The notes under the pieces were generated by a model, which worked only from the letters and a program-made list of their open reading frames with translations, made no database searches and was not told where the DNA came from. A DNA stretch of 64,000 bases, taken from contig NZ_SELT01000002.1 in the NCBI RefSeq assembly GCF_004361065.1, positions 62,001 through 126,000 on the forward strand. Direction: 5' to 3'. The stretch's first letter is position 1, and each line of letters starts with the position of its first letter. The translations under genes and the position numbers were made by a program. Shown here piece by piece: positions 23,492 through 31,647 of this stretch. The stretch is from Cognatilysobacter terrigena. Lineage in GTDB: Bacteria; Pseudomonadota; Gammaproteobacteria; Xanthomonadales; Xanthomonadaceae.

Positions 23492-25351
23492 GCGATACCC
23501 CGCCGCCTGCAGTTCGAACAGCTCGGCATAGCGGCCGCGCTGCGCCATCAACTCGTCGTGCGTGCCCGAGGCTTCGACCTTGCCGCCGCCGAGCACGAGG
23601 ATGCGGTCGGCCATGCGCACGCTGCTGAAGCGGTGGGAGATCAAGACCGCGGTGCGTCCTTCGCTCAGTTCCTTGAACCGCTGGAAGACTTCGTACTCGG
23701 CGCGAGCGTCGAGCGCTGCAGTCGGCTCGTCCAGAATCATGACCTGCGCATCGCGCATGTAGGCGCGCGCGATCGCGATCTTCTGCCACTGGCCGCCCGA
23801 CAGGTCGACGCCCGTGTTGAAGCGTCGGCCGATCATCTGGTCGTACTGCTGCGGCAGCGCTTCGATCACCTCGTCGGCCAGGCCACGCCGCGCGGCTTCT
23901 CGGATGCGCTGCTCGTCGCCCATCGCTTCGAGGCGGCCGACGCCGATGTTCTCGCGCGCCGTCAGGTGATAGCGCACGAAGTCCTGGAAGATCACGCCGA
24001 CGTTGCTGCGCAGGTCGTCGAGGTCGTAGTCGCGAAGATCGCGGCCGTCCAGCAGGATGCGGCCTTCGTCGGGGTCGTAGAGGCGCGCGAGCAGTTTCAC
24101 CAGCGTGGTCTTGCCGGCGCCGTTCTCGCCGACCAGCGCGAGCACTTCCCCGGCCCGCAGTTCGAATTCGAGCCCGCGCAACGCCCAGCGCTCGGCATCC
24201 GGGTAACGGAAGCCGACATTGTCGAACACGAAACCGCGTTCGATCGGGCGCGGCACGGGCAGTGCGTCGGGTTTCGAAGTGATTTCCGGCTCGATCTCGA
24301 AGAACGAGAACAGGTCGTCGAGATAGAGCGCCTGACCTGCCACCTGCGAGAAGCCGATCAGCAGCCCTTCGAGCAACTGGCGCAGGCGACGGAAACTGCC
24401 GGCGAGGAAGGTGAGATCGCCGATGGTGAAATCGCCCTTCACCGTGCGCCAGACGATGTACGCATACGCGACGTAGTAGCCGAGCGTGCCCAGCGCGGCG
24501 AGCACCGTGCCCCAGATCGCGCGACGTCGCGCCAGCGCGCGATTCGCACCGTAGAACTTGTCCGCGAGCACGCGGAAGCGATCGATCAGGAAGCGGTGCA
24601 GCCCGAAGATCTTGATCTCTTTCGCCGTGTCGACGCTCGCGCCGGTCTGGCGCAGGTATTCGAGCTGACGACGTTCGGGCGTCCACTGGAAATTGAGCGA
24701 ATAGCCGAGCGCGTTGAAGTGCGATTCGCCGACGAACGCGGGGATGAGCGCGATCGCGAGCAGCACCATCAGCCACGGCGCGTACGCGAGCAGGCCGATC
24801 GCGAAGCTGATCACCGTGATCGCGTCCTGCGCCTGCCCGAAGAGCTGCGAGAGCAGGTTCATGCGGCCCATCGTCTGGCGACGCGCGCGATCGAGGCGGT
24901 CCTGCAGGTCGGGGTCTTCGAAGTCCTCCAGATCCAGCGTCGCCGCGTGTTCCATCAGGCGGATGCTGGTGGCGTTGGTGAAGAGCTCGGACAGCAGGCC
25001 GTCGACGTAACTCGCCGCGCGCGCCATGAGGTCGGAGACCACCGCGAGCGCGAATTCGCTGACGACCAGCAGCGCCAGGTGGTCCAGCGCGCCGCTCGCC
25101 CACAGCGAACGCAGGTCGGCGTGGCCGCCACCGACGGCGACGAGATGGATCGCCTCGTCGATGATCAGTTTGCCGATGTAGAGCAGCGCCACCGGCGTGA
25201 GCGCCTGCGTGAGCCGCAGCAGCAGGCTCGCGAGCGTCAGGCTGCGGCTCGTCGCCCAGATCTGCCGGAGGAAGGGACGCAGGTTGCGCAGGGCGTCGAC
25301 GCGTTCGCGGAACGGCATCGACGTGCGACGGGGTTCGATCGGCGACGGCAT
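23489..25351 (-). CDS. ABC transporter, fused permease and ATP-binding protein
   Basis: A 620-residue half-transporter. Residues about 30-345 are a six-helix type I exporter membrane domain and residues 375-610 the nucleotide-binding domain, with Walker A GENGAGKTT (408-416), signature LSGGQ (518-522) and Walker B VMILDEPTAALDA (538-548). It would work as a homodimer in the inner membrane. A relation to lipid, peptide or antibiotic exporters such as MsbA is expected from the fold, but the substrate is unknown. No adjacent accessory protein is encoded. It starts with Arg-rich residues before the first helix, so ATG 25351 or the in-frame ATG 25318 are both possible. Confidence 0.92.
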   Translation of the reverse strand: MPSPIEPRRTSMPFRERVDALRNLRPFLRQIWATSRSLTLASLLLRLTQALTPVALLYIGKLIIDEAIHLVAVGGGHADLRSLWASGALDHLALLVVSEFALAVVSDLMARAASYVDGLLSELFTNATSIRLMEHAATLDLEDFEDPDLQDRLDRARRQTMGRMNLLSQLFGQAQDAITVISFAIGLLAYAPWLMVLLAIALIPAFVGESHFNALGYSLNFQWTPERRQLEYLRQTGASVDTAKEIKIFGLHRFLIDRFRVLADKFYGANRALARRRAIWGTVLAALGTLGYYVAYAYIVWRTVKGDFTIGDLTFLAGSFRRLRQLLEGLLIGFSQVAGQALYLDDLFSFFEIEPEITSKPDALPVPRPIERGFVFDNVGFRYPDAERWALRGLEFELRAGEVLALVGENGAGKTTLVKLLARLYDPDEGRILLDGRDLRDYDLDDLRSNVGVIFQDFVRYHLTARENIGVGRLEAMGDEQRIREAARRGLADEVIEALPQQYDQMIGRRFNTGVDLSGGQWQKIAIARAYMRDAQVMILDEPTAALDARAEYEVFQRFKELSEGRTAVLISHRFSSVRMADRILVLGGGKVEASGTHDELMAQRGRYAELFELQAAGYR

Positions 25352-25391
25352 CGGGCCATTGTCGACACGCGCCGTGAAGCGCGCGGCAGGC

Positions 25392-25904
25392 TCAGCGGGC
25401 GACGTGCAGCGCGAGGGCGGCGACCGCTACGAAGGCGACCAGCACGAGCGTCGGCGCCGCAATGCGCAGATCCGCCCGGGACGGCATCGCCGCACCGAGC
25501 AACGTGCCGGCGATCCATGCATGCAGCGCGATCATCACGCCGCGCGCATCGGCGAGGAACACGACGATCCAAGCCAGCGCGCCCGGCAACAGCAACAGCG
25601 GTGCGAGCGCGATCGGCCCGGCACGCCACCACGGCGCGCGGAAGGCGACGGAACCGAGTCGCCAGCCCGTCGCGGTGCGTTCGGGCCACAGGCGCGGCAG
25701 TTGCGGACGCGCTGCGAGCAACAGCGCGACGACGTAATGCGAGAGCTCGTGCGCGAGCGTGCCGGGCACGGCGAACGCGGCATAGAGCCACAGGCCCAGT
25801 CGTCGCGCGAAGCGTTGCAGCACGAGTACGACGCCGACCGCACACCACGCGCCGATCGGCACGTTGGACAGCGCGCTGCGCAGGGTGTCGAGATCGGGGA
25901 TCAC
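25392..25904 (-). CDS. Small membrane metalloprotease-like protein (HExxH)
   Basis: A 170-residue integral membrane protein with four or five hydrophobic segments. HELSH at residues 52-56 lies inside the second hydrophobic segment (VPGTLAHELSHYVVALLLA), an intramembrane zinc-site position like that of site-2 proteases (M50), but the family's NPDG motif is not visible and the protein is short. A GTG at 25904 is the first in-frame start; there is no ribosome site. It ends 40 bases before the ABC gene start and could belong to that transcript. I do not recognise a named family. Confidence 0.7.
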   Translation of the reverse strand: MIPDLDTLRSALSNVPIGAWCAVGVVLVLQRFARRLGLWLYAAFAVPGTLAHELSHYVVALLLAARPQLPRLWPERTATGWRLGSVAFRAPWWRAGPIALAPLLLLPGALAWIVVFLADARGVMIALHAWIAGTLLGAAMPSRADLRIAAPTLVLVAFVAVAALALHVAR

Positions 25905-25932
25905 GCGGTGAGTATGCCGGCGCGGCGTGACG

Positions 25933-26733
25933 TCATTCCGCCGCGCGCAGGATCTCGTTGCCGTCGAGCGTCTTCGGCGTCTTGCCGAGCGCGGCGCGAT
26001 AGCGCGTGTACAGCGCTTCCACCTTCGCAAGGTACTGCTGCGTTTCGCGATACGGCGGCACGCCGCCATAGCGCGCGACGACACCCGCGCCCGCGTTGTA
26101 CGCCGCGGCCACGAGGCGCAGGTCGCCGCGATAGCGCGTGGCGAGCTGGCGGATCATGCGCGCCGCGGCATCGATCGACTGGTCCGGCGACGTCGGATCC
26201 GCGCCGAACTCGCGCGCGGTCTCCGGCATCAGCTGCATCACCCCGACCGCGCCCTTCGGCGACACCGCGACCGCGTTGAAACCACTTTCGGCATGCGCGA
26301 TCGCCCGCAAATAAGCGTCGTCCACACCCGTCTTCTTCGACGCCGCCTTGAACTGCTCGGCGAAGCGGTCGATCTGCGGCTTGCCGACCTGGCCGAGGCC
26401 CGTGTGCGCGGGTTCGCCCGGCGGCGTTTCGACGGTGAACGACAGCACCTTCGTCGACCCGGGCAGCTTGCGCGTGCTGTAGACGGTCTTGCCGTCCTGC
26501 TGGCGTTCGTAGAGGTTGCCCTTCACCACGCCAAGCGCGCCCCAGAGGTTCGGCACCTTCACGGCGTCGTCGGCGATCGTCTTGGCTTCGCACTTCGAGC
26601 CCGGCTCGGGCGCGGTCGCCAGGCTCACCGTGCCCGCGCGCACGCAGCGATACACCGTGCGCGCCTGCACCTGCGGCGCGAGCAGCAGGCAGGCGAGAGC
26701 GGCAGTGGCGGCGAGGCGACGCATGGCGCGCAT
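25933..26733 (-). CDS. Lytic transglycosylase (SLT domain), secreted
   Basis: A 266-residue exported protein. After the signal peptide (residues 1-24) comes a short region with two Cys (YRCVRAGT, GSKCEAK), a linker, then the goose-lysozyme-like SLT domain (residues 120-250): catalytic E149 in AIAHAESGFNAVAVSPKGAVGVMQLMPETA and AAYNAGAGVVARYGGVPPYRETQQYLAKV. It would cleave the MurNAc-GlcNAc bond of peptidoglycan, giving anhydro-muropeptides. Family I-like soluble/periplasmic type; no LysM domain. Start could also be the ATG three codons in. It lies 28 bases upstream of the HExxH membrane gene. Confidence 0.93.
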   Translation of the reverse strand: MRAMRRLAATAALACLLLAPQVQARTVYRCVRAGTVSLATAPEPGSKCEAKTIADDAVKVPNLWGALGVVKGNLYERQQDGKTVYSTRKLPGSTKVLSFTVETPPGEPAHTGLGQVGKPQIDRFAEQFKAASKKTGVDDAYLRAIAHAESGFNAVAVSPKGAVGVMQLMPETAREFGADPTSPDQSIDAAARMIRQLATRYRGDLRLVAAAYNAGAGVVARYGGVPPYRETQQYLAKVEALYTRYRAALGKTPKTLDGNEILRAAE

Positions 26734-26799
26734 CCTAGTGATCGCGCATGAACCCGGGATGTGCCCCAGGTCAGGGGGCCGTTAGTCGGCGGCCGCGCG

Positions 26800-26805
26800 A
26801 TACTG
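26800..26805 (+). promoter_or_regulatory. Probable -10 element for the 26837 gene
   Basis: GATACT followed by GCACC lies 31 bases before the ATG at 26837 and resembles the GATACT element at 9265. No -35 box is evident. Confidence 0.35.
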
Positions 26806-26836
26806 CACCGACACGAAGGCCGGGGAGGGCCGACGC

Positions 26837-28135
26837 ATGACGCCCATCCGTACCACTGCGCTCTGCGCGGGGCTTTTCACGCTGCTCGCAGGCGCCGCGC
26901 TCGCGGCCACGCCCGCCCGCTTCAACGCGGACAGCCCGTCGATGCCCGACGCGCTCACGCCCGCCGACGTCGCGGCTATCGTCGCCGAGGCCGACGCCGT
27001 CGACTCGAACGCCCGCACGTTCGTGAAGCCGCTGCCGCCGACCTGGCGCACGCTCGACCGCGAACGCCTGCTCGCGCTGCTGCACATGCCCGCGTTCGTC
27101 GAGATCGATACCGGCCCGCGCGGCGTGCTGCTCGATCAGGCGGCGACATGGGACCTGCTCGGCTGGCAGCGGCCGTCGGACGCCGCGCGGCTGTGGGAGC
27201 GCGTCTGGCCGCGACGCGCCGGCGCCGATCCCGCGAACCCGCCGAACGGTTCCGACGGCATCGGCTATACGCCCGATCCGACGTGGTCGATACAGGCGAA
27301 GGCGATGTCGACGGTATTCGCGTGCTTTCCGCGCAGCGCATGGTCGACGCGCGATCCGATGGTCGAAGCACTGCGCGAGCCGGTCGCGTTCCAGTTCCAG
27401 AACTACATGGGCTGGGACGCGTTCGCACGCTGCGTGCCGGAGGGCGCGTTCTTCGAGGACACGCGGCCCGATGCGAAGGGCGTGGCCGATCTGCGCGCCT
27501 TCCTCGCCGATCGCCTCAGCGGTCAGCTGTATGCGGACGGCTGTACGCGCACCGGTCCCGATGACTGCCTGCTCCTCCTGCATGCGCTGGTCACGCTCGC
27601 GCCGCACGATGCGCGCCTGCCCGCGCTGGCGAAACGTCTCGAGCCCGCGTTCGCACTCGACGCGACCATCGACATTCCGGAACTCGGGTCGCCCGGTTTC
27701 GAAGGCCGCACCGACACCGAGCTCGCACGCCTGCAGCCGCTGCGCGACATCGCGGCGCGGCGCAGCATCTTCGTCGGCCACAAGATCCGCGTGATCGTGG
27801 ACCGGCCGAACGCATGGCCGGCGGACGCGCTCGACCGCGCCGTCGCGCAGGCGACCGATCTCGCGATCGTGCGTTCGCGTCTCTACCGGCTCGCGGGCTG
27901 GCGCGGGCACGGCTTCGATCGCTACTACGACGCGCCGTGGTCCGCGCTCGACGCGGCGACGCGCCGTCGCCTCGCGGCCGACCAGCACGCGCGCGGCGTC
28001 GCCTACGCACGCACCGCGGGCTGTGCGCTGCAGGACATGCCCGACGACGACATCGACGTGCTGCCCGCCTTCCTGCAGGGCCTGCGCGACGGCATCGACG
28101 CACTGCACTGCGCGCCGATCAGTGACATCGGCTAA
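26837..28135 (+). CDS. Exported protein of unknown function, 432 residues
   Basis: A 432-residue protein with a signal peptide (MTPIRTTALCAGLFTLLAGAALA) and GGGGAGGG before the ATG. The mature part is helical, rich in Trp, Asp and Arg, with several cysteines in pairs (ACFPRS, ARCVPEG, DGCTRTGPDDC, AGCALQDM, LHCAPIS), which suggests disulfides in the periplasm. I do not recognise a domain. Two pieces, a DRERLLALLHMPAFVEIDTG segment and an IFVGHKIRVIVDRPNAWP segment, are not repeats. It is 57 bases upstream of the amidohydrolase at 28192, which has its own -10-like box. Confidence 0.8.
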   Translation: MTPIRTTALCAGLFTLLAGAALAATPARFNADSPSMPDALTPADVAAIVAEADAVDSNARTFVKPLPPTWRTLDRERLLALLHMPAFVEIDTGPRGVLLDQAATWDLLGWQRPSDAARLWERVWPRRAGADPANPPNGSDGIGYTPDPTWSIQAKAMSTVFACFPRSAWSTRDPMVEALREPVAFQFQNYMGWDAFARCVPEGAFFEDTRPDAKGVADLRAFLADRLSGQLYADGCTRTGPDDCLLLLHALVTLAPHDARLPALAKRLEPAFALDATIDIPELGSPGFEGRTDTELARLQPLRDIAARRSIFVGHKIRVIVDRPNAWPADALDRAVAQATDLAIVRSRLYRLAGWRGHGFDRYYDAPWSALDAATRRRLAADQHARGVAYARTAGCALQDMPDDDIDVLPAFLQGLRDGIDALHCAPISDIG

Positions 28136-28158
28136 GGCACGCCGCGGCCGCTTCTGCC

Positions 28159-28164
28159 TATAGT
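28159..28164 (+). promoter_or_regulatory. Probable -10 element for the 28192 amidohydrolase
   Basis: TATAGT lies 27 bases before the ATG. A 7-bp hairpin (28163-28169 with 28175-28181) overlaps the start of the transcript and would sit at the extreme 5' end of the mRNA. Confidence 0.5.
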
Positions 28165-28191
28165 CGGGCTTTCCGCCCGACAGGTTCCCGC

Positions 28192-29538
28192 ATGAAGCTC
28201 CGCATCGCGCCGCTCACCGCCGGTCTCCTTTCCACCGGACTCCTCGCCTCTGGCCTGTTCGCCACGTTCAGCGGTCATGCGCAGGTGCCGACCGGCGCCG
28301 GAACGATCGCGGCTCGCCCGGTCGTGCTGAAGGCCGCGCACCTGTTCGACGGCCGCAGCGGCCGGATGGTCGAGCCGGGGATGGTGCTGGTGCAGGGCGA
28401 GCGCATCGTCGCGGCGGGGACGAGCGTGCCCGCGCCCGATGGCGCGCGTGTGATCGACCTCGGCGACGCGACGCTGCTGCCGGGCTTCATCGACGCGCAC
28501 ACACACATCGCCGACGACCACGACGACGACTGGGCGGCCGGCATCTACAACGGGATGATGCGGTTCCCCGCCGAGCAGGCCTTTCACGCGCAGCGCAATG
28601 CGAAGGTCACGCTGGATGCGGGCTTCACCACGATCCGCGTTCTCGGTGCCGGCGACTTCATCGACGTCGCCCTGCGCAACGCCATCAACAGCGGGTATGC
28701 GACCGGCCCACGGATGATCGTCGCCGGCCACGCCATCGGTTCGACCGGTGGCCACTGCGACAGCGCGCCGTATCCAGTGACGCGCGTGGTGCCGTCGACG
28801 CCGATGGAAGGCGTCTGCAACGGCGCCGAGCAGTGCCGCGAGGCGACGCGCCTGCAGATGAAGTACGGCGCCGACGTCATCAAGATCTGCGCATCCGGCG
28901 GCGTGCTCAGCGAATCGGATCCGGTCGACGTGCCGCAGCTCACGCCGGACGAGCTGAAGGCGATCATTTCCGAGGCGCACAACTGGGGCCGCAAGGTCGC
29001 GGCGCATGCGCATGGCGATACGGCCGCGCGGCTCGCGATCGAGGCGGGCGTCGATTCGATCGAGCACGGCAGTTTCCTCAAGCCCGAGACGCTGCAGCTG
29101 ATGAAGCAGAAAGGCGTCTACCTGGTGCCAACGCGCACCACGCTGCTGTGGACGGAGTCCAAGCTCGCGGGCTATCCGCCGAAGATCGCGGGCAAGGCGC
29201 ATGCGGCCTACACCTCGCACGAGCAGATGCTGCGCAACGCGATCCGCATCGGCACGCCGATCGCGCTCGGCACCGACGCCGCGGTGTTCCCGCATGGCCT
29301 CAATGGCCGCGAGTTCGGCGATTACGTCGATGTCGGCATGGCGCCCGCCGCGGCGCTCATGACCAGCAGCATCGGCGCGGCCAAGCTGCTGGGCGTCGAC
29401 AAGGAGGTGGGCACGCTGGAAGCCGGCAAGTACGCCGACGTCGTTGCGGTGCCGGGCAATGTGCTCACCGACATCCGCGCGACGGAACGCCCGGTGTTCG
29501 TGATGAAGAACGGGCAGGTGGTGCGCGGCGCCGAGTGA
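28192..29538 (+). CDS. Secreted amidohydrolase, Xaa-Pro/Xaa-Arg carboxypeptidase-like
   Basis: A 448-residue metal-dependent hydrolase with a long signal peptide (about residues 1-30). Ligands are all present: H103 and H105 in FIDAHTHIADDH, K230 in GADVIKICASGG (carbamylated lysine position), H271 in AAHAHGD, H291 in SIEHGSF and D361 in GTDAAVFPHG. The SGGVLSESDPVDVPQLTPDELKAI block is typical of the Sgx9260/Cc2672 group, which are dipeptidase- or carboxypeptidase-like enzymes acting on hydrophobic or basic residues. Exported enzymes of this type suit a peptide-scavenging life style. Confidence 0.92.
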   Translation: MKLRIAPLTAGLLSTGLLASGLFATFSGHAQVPTGAGTIAARPVVLKAAHLFDGRSGRMVEPGMVLVQGERIVAAGTSVPAPDGARVIDLGDATLLPGFIDAHTHIADDHDDDWAAGIYNGMMRFPAEQAFHAQRNAKVTLDAGFTTIRVLGAGDFIDVALRNAINSGYATGPRMIVAGHAIGSTGGHCDSAPYPVTRVVPSTPMEGVCNGAEQCREATRLQMKYGADVIKICASGGVLSESDPVDVPQLTPDELKAIISEAHNWGRKVAAHAHGDTAARLAIEAGVDSIEHGSFLKPETLQLMKQKGVYLVPTRTTLLWTESKLAGYPPKIAGKAHAAYTSHEQMLRNAIRIGTPIALGTDAAVFPHGLNGREFGDYVDVGMAPAAALMTSSIGAAKLLGVDKEVGTLEAGKYADVVAVPGNVLTDIRATERPVFVMKNGQVVRGAE

Positions 29539-29552
29539 CGCCGCGCGAGGCG

Positions 29553-29577
29553 CTCACGCGGTCAATCGCCGCGTGAG
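29553..29577. terminator. Hairpin between convergent genes
   Basis: CTCACGCGG (29553-29561) and CCGCGTGAG (29569-29577) form a 9-bp perfect stem with a 7-base loop, overlapping the stop codon of the 29562 gene. No U-tract on either strand. Confidence 0.45.
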
Positions 29578-29813
29578 ACGCCGAGGCGATCGCGATCGTC
29601 TTCGCCTTTGCGCCGGCCGACGGAATCGTTGTAACCGTCTGCAACGCCGCGGCTCGCGCGATCGCGCTGGTGGTCGTCGAGTGATTCGCCGCCGTCGCGC
29701 GCATCGATCTCGTTCAGGCGGTTGTCGGTGGTGCGGCCGTCGCTGGGCCCGCTGTACGGCTCGCGGCTTCCGCTGGCTTCGCCGCGTCGGGCGTCGTCGT
29801 TGCGTGCGGTCAT
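29562..29813 (-). CDS. Small Asp/Arg/Gly-rich hydrophilic protein
   Basis: An 83-residue protein with no hydrophobic segment, dominated by Asp, Arg, Gly, Ser and Asn, so probably disordered. GGAG sits eight bases before the ATG at 29813. The sequence has RGEASGSREPYSGPSDGRT and SLDDHQRDRASRGVADGYNDSVGRRKG; no domain is recognised. It belongs with the two other low-complexity hydrophilic genes at 14089 and 57255 as candidate stress proteins. It is divergent from the RcnB-like gene. Confidence 0.6.
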   Translation of the reverse strand: MTARNDDARRGEASGSREPYSGPSDGRTTDNRLNEIDARDGGESLDDHQRDRASRGVADGYNDSVGRRKGEDDRDRLGVSRGD

Positions 29814-29986
29814 GGTGAGTCTCCATCGTGTCGGGCTTGGAACGTCGCAATCGCTGTGTAAGCGCCTCGCGACCGGCATGTCGTCGCGATGTTCAAGCGA
29901 CCCTGCGTCTCCACGCGCGCGTCACGATGCTGAGCCGCTACCCCTGATGTCGAAGAATTTGCATGAAACGTTCAGCCGTCTGTCGC

Positions 29987-29992
29987 TAGCTT
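29987..29992 (+). promoter_or_regulatory. Probable -10 element for the RcnB-like gene
   Basis: TAGCTT lies 28 bases before the ATG at 30021, the spacing seen at 9265, 28159 and 56249. Confidence 0.35.
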
Positions 29993-30020
29993 GCACGCAC
30001 ACCTACGAGGAGAACCCACG

Positions 30021-30416
30021 ATGCGCATGCTCCCGCTCATCCTCATCAGTACGCTCGCCCTGTCCGGCACCGCGATCGCCGGCGATCATGGCCACGGCAA
30101 GGGTCATGGCAAGGGCCACCACGAGCACGATCGCCCCGTTGGCGTCCAGGGCATCCGCATCGGTGAGCCGAACCCGTACGGCCCGGTCGTCCGCCACGAC
30201 AACGGTCGCCATCTGGGCCAGTACAAGAAGTGGGCGCGCGGCGAGCGTCTGCCGAATACCTACCTGGTGCCGCGCTACTACGTGACGAACTACACCGTGT
30301 ATCACCTCGCGCCGCCGCCGCAGGGCATGGTCTGGGTGCGCCCGTACCCGGCGTCGAACGAGGTCTATCTGGTGCAGGCGGCGACCGGCATCATCTCGCG
30401 CATCCTCGGCATCTAA
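30021..30416 (+). CDS. RcnB-like periplasmic protein
   Basis: A 131-residue exported protein: signal peptide at residues 1-20, then a His/Gly/Lys-rich stretch GDHGHGKGHGKGHHEH that could bind nickel or cobalt, then the RcnB-like region YKKWARGERLPNTYLVPRYYVTNYTVYHLAPPPQGMVWVRPYP, whose W-x-R-G-x-x-L-P pattern is the family hallmark. E. coli RcnB is needed for nickel and cobalt homeostasis. GAGGAGA is present before the ATG and a perfect terminator follows at 30440. No RcnA exporter is nearby. Confidence 0.88.
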   Translation: MRMLPLILISTLALSGTAIAGDHGHGKGHGKGHHEHDRPVGVQGIRIGEPNPYGPVVRHDNGRHLGQYKKWARGERLPNTYLVPRYYVTNYTVYHLAPPPQGMVWVRPYPASNEVYLVQAATGIISRILGI

Positions 30417-30439
30417 GCCAAGCGCGAACGCCTGAACCG

Positions 30440-30472
30440 ACGAGCCCCGCAATTGCGGGGCTCGTTTCGTTT
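30440..30472 (+). terminator. Rho-independent terminator after the RcnB-like gene
   Basis: ACGAGCCCCGC (30440-30450), loop AATT, and GCGGGGCTCGT (30455-30465) form an 11-bp perfect stem, followed by TTCGTTTCC. It also reads reasonably on the other strand, toward the 30493 gene. Confidence 0.88.
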
Positions 30473-30492
30473 CCAATGGTGCGATTGCCGGA

Positions 30493-30849
30493 TCAGTCGC
30501 CCAGCGAATCGCTCGCGCTGCACGACGCATCGTTCGTCGTCGTGCTGACGCAGAGACGGAACGCGTGCAGTCCCGTGACCTGGCGCGAATCGCCGGCGGC
30601 GACGTCGTAGCGGTTCGCCTTCGATGCACACGGTTGACCGGTCGTGCAGCCGCGCGGAAGCACCAGGTAATGGCAGCTACCGCTCGCGCTGCGCACGCAG
30701 TCGAAACGCGCCACGCCGTCCTGCACGGTGGCACGGCTGAAGAGCACGTCGCTGCCGGCGCCCGCGATGCGGTGCACCACGGTGTCGCGGCCGCCATCGC
30801 AGCCGATCAGCGAAGCGAGGAACGCGAACAGGGCGAAGAGCTTGTCCAT
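30493..30849 (-). CDS. Small lipoprotein of unknown function
   Basis: A 118-residue protein with a lipoprotein signal, LASLIGC, cysteine at residue 17. The mature part has three further cysteine pairs (FDCVRSASGSCHY, RGCTTGQPC, RLCVSTTTNDASC) and is beta-rich, with RSASGSCHYLVLPRGC. I do not recognise the family. It starts 18 bases after the stop of the LytTR response regulator and lies on the same strand, so it is probably part of that operon and could be linked to cell-envelope sensing. Confidence 0.75.
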   Translation of the reverse strand: MDKLFALFAFLASLIGCDGGRDTVVHRIAGAGSDVLFSRATVQDGVARFDCVRSASGSCHYLVLPRGCTTGQPCASKANRYDVAAGDSRQVTGLHAFRLCVSTTTNDASCSASDSLGD

Positions 30850-30867
30850 GGCGACATCTCCAGTGAG

Positions 30868-31647
30868 TCAGGTCGGACGGAACAGCGCCATGAAGGGCGC
30901 GCTGACCGTGAGCGTTTCCGGGCGGCCGCGCAGACGCAGCGTGCCGCGGCCGGTGTCGTCGCGGGTGATGCCGGCGACGGCCTTCATGTTCACGACGGTG
31001 GAGCGGTGGATCTGCTTGAACGTGTTCGCGTCGAGGCGCGCGAGCAGTTCGCGCAACGACGTGCGCAGCAACGCTTCGCCATCCGCGGTGACCACCGTTG
31101 TGTACTTGTGGTCGGCGTGGAAGTAGGCGACTTCGTCGACGAGGATCAGCCGCGTTTCGCGGCCGGCGCTCGCGGTCAGCCACGTCAGCGGTTCGACCGC
31201 ACCGGCTTCGCGCGGAAGCACGGGGCCGAGGCGTGCGAGCAGCGCGGCCAGCGCTTCGTCGCGGCTTTCGCCCATGCGCGCCTGCAGGCGCTGCACGGTG
31301 GCGTCGAGACGTTCGGCGCTGACGGGCTTGAGCAGGTAGTCGATCGCGCCGCGTTCGAACGCGGCGATCGCGTGCTGGTCGTACGCGGTGACGAAGACGA
31401 TCTGCGTCTGCGGGCTGGCCTCCGCCGATGCGGCGGCGACTTCCAGGCCCGTGAGCCCCGGCATGCGAATGTCGAGGAACGCGACGTCGGGCTTGTGCTC
31501 GGCGATGGCTTCCAACGCACTCGCGCCGTCTTCGCATTCCGCGACGATCTGCAGCGCCGGCCACGCGCTCCGCAGCTGCGAGACGATCGCGTCGCGAAGC
31601 AGCGTTTCGTCTTCGGCGACGATGCAGGTGGGCGAGGTATCAGCCAT
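30868..31647 (-). CDS. LytTR family response regulator
   Basis: A 259-residue regulator. An N-terminal receiver domain (residues 6-120) has the acidic pocket at E12/D13, the phospho-acceptor D59 in VAFLDIRMPGLTG and K102 in YLLKPVSAERL. A linker is followed by the LytTR DNA-binding domain (about residues 150-255): RLILVDEVAYFHADHKYTTVVTADGEALLRTSLRELLARLDANTFKQIHRSTVVNMKAV. AgrA/AlgR/LytR-type. The start overlaps the kinase stop by eight bases, so the pair is translationally coupled. Target genes are unknown; the downstream lipoprotein is one candidate. Confidence 0.94.
   Translation of the reverse strand: MADTSPTCIVAEDETLLRDAIVSQLRSAWPALQIVAECEDGASALEAIAEHKPDVAFLDIRMPGLTGLEVAAASAEASPQTQIVFVTAYDQHAIAAFERGAIDYLLKPVSAERLDATVQRLQARMGESRDEALAALLARLGPVLPREAGAVEPLTWLTASAGRETRLILVDEVAYFHADHKYTTVVTADGEALLRTSLRELLARLDANTFKQIHRSTVVNMKAVAGITRDDTGRGTLRLRGRPETLTVSAPFMALFRPT

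Noticed and set aside
28163-28181. Hairpin as terminator of the 26837 gene
   Set aside because: It overlaps the likely -10 of the next gene, lacks a U-tract and would be at the very 5' end of that gene's mRNA.
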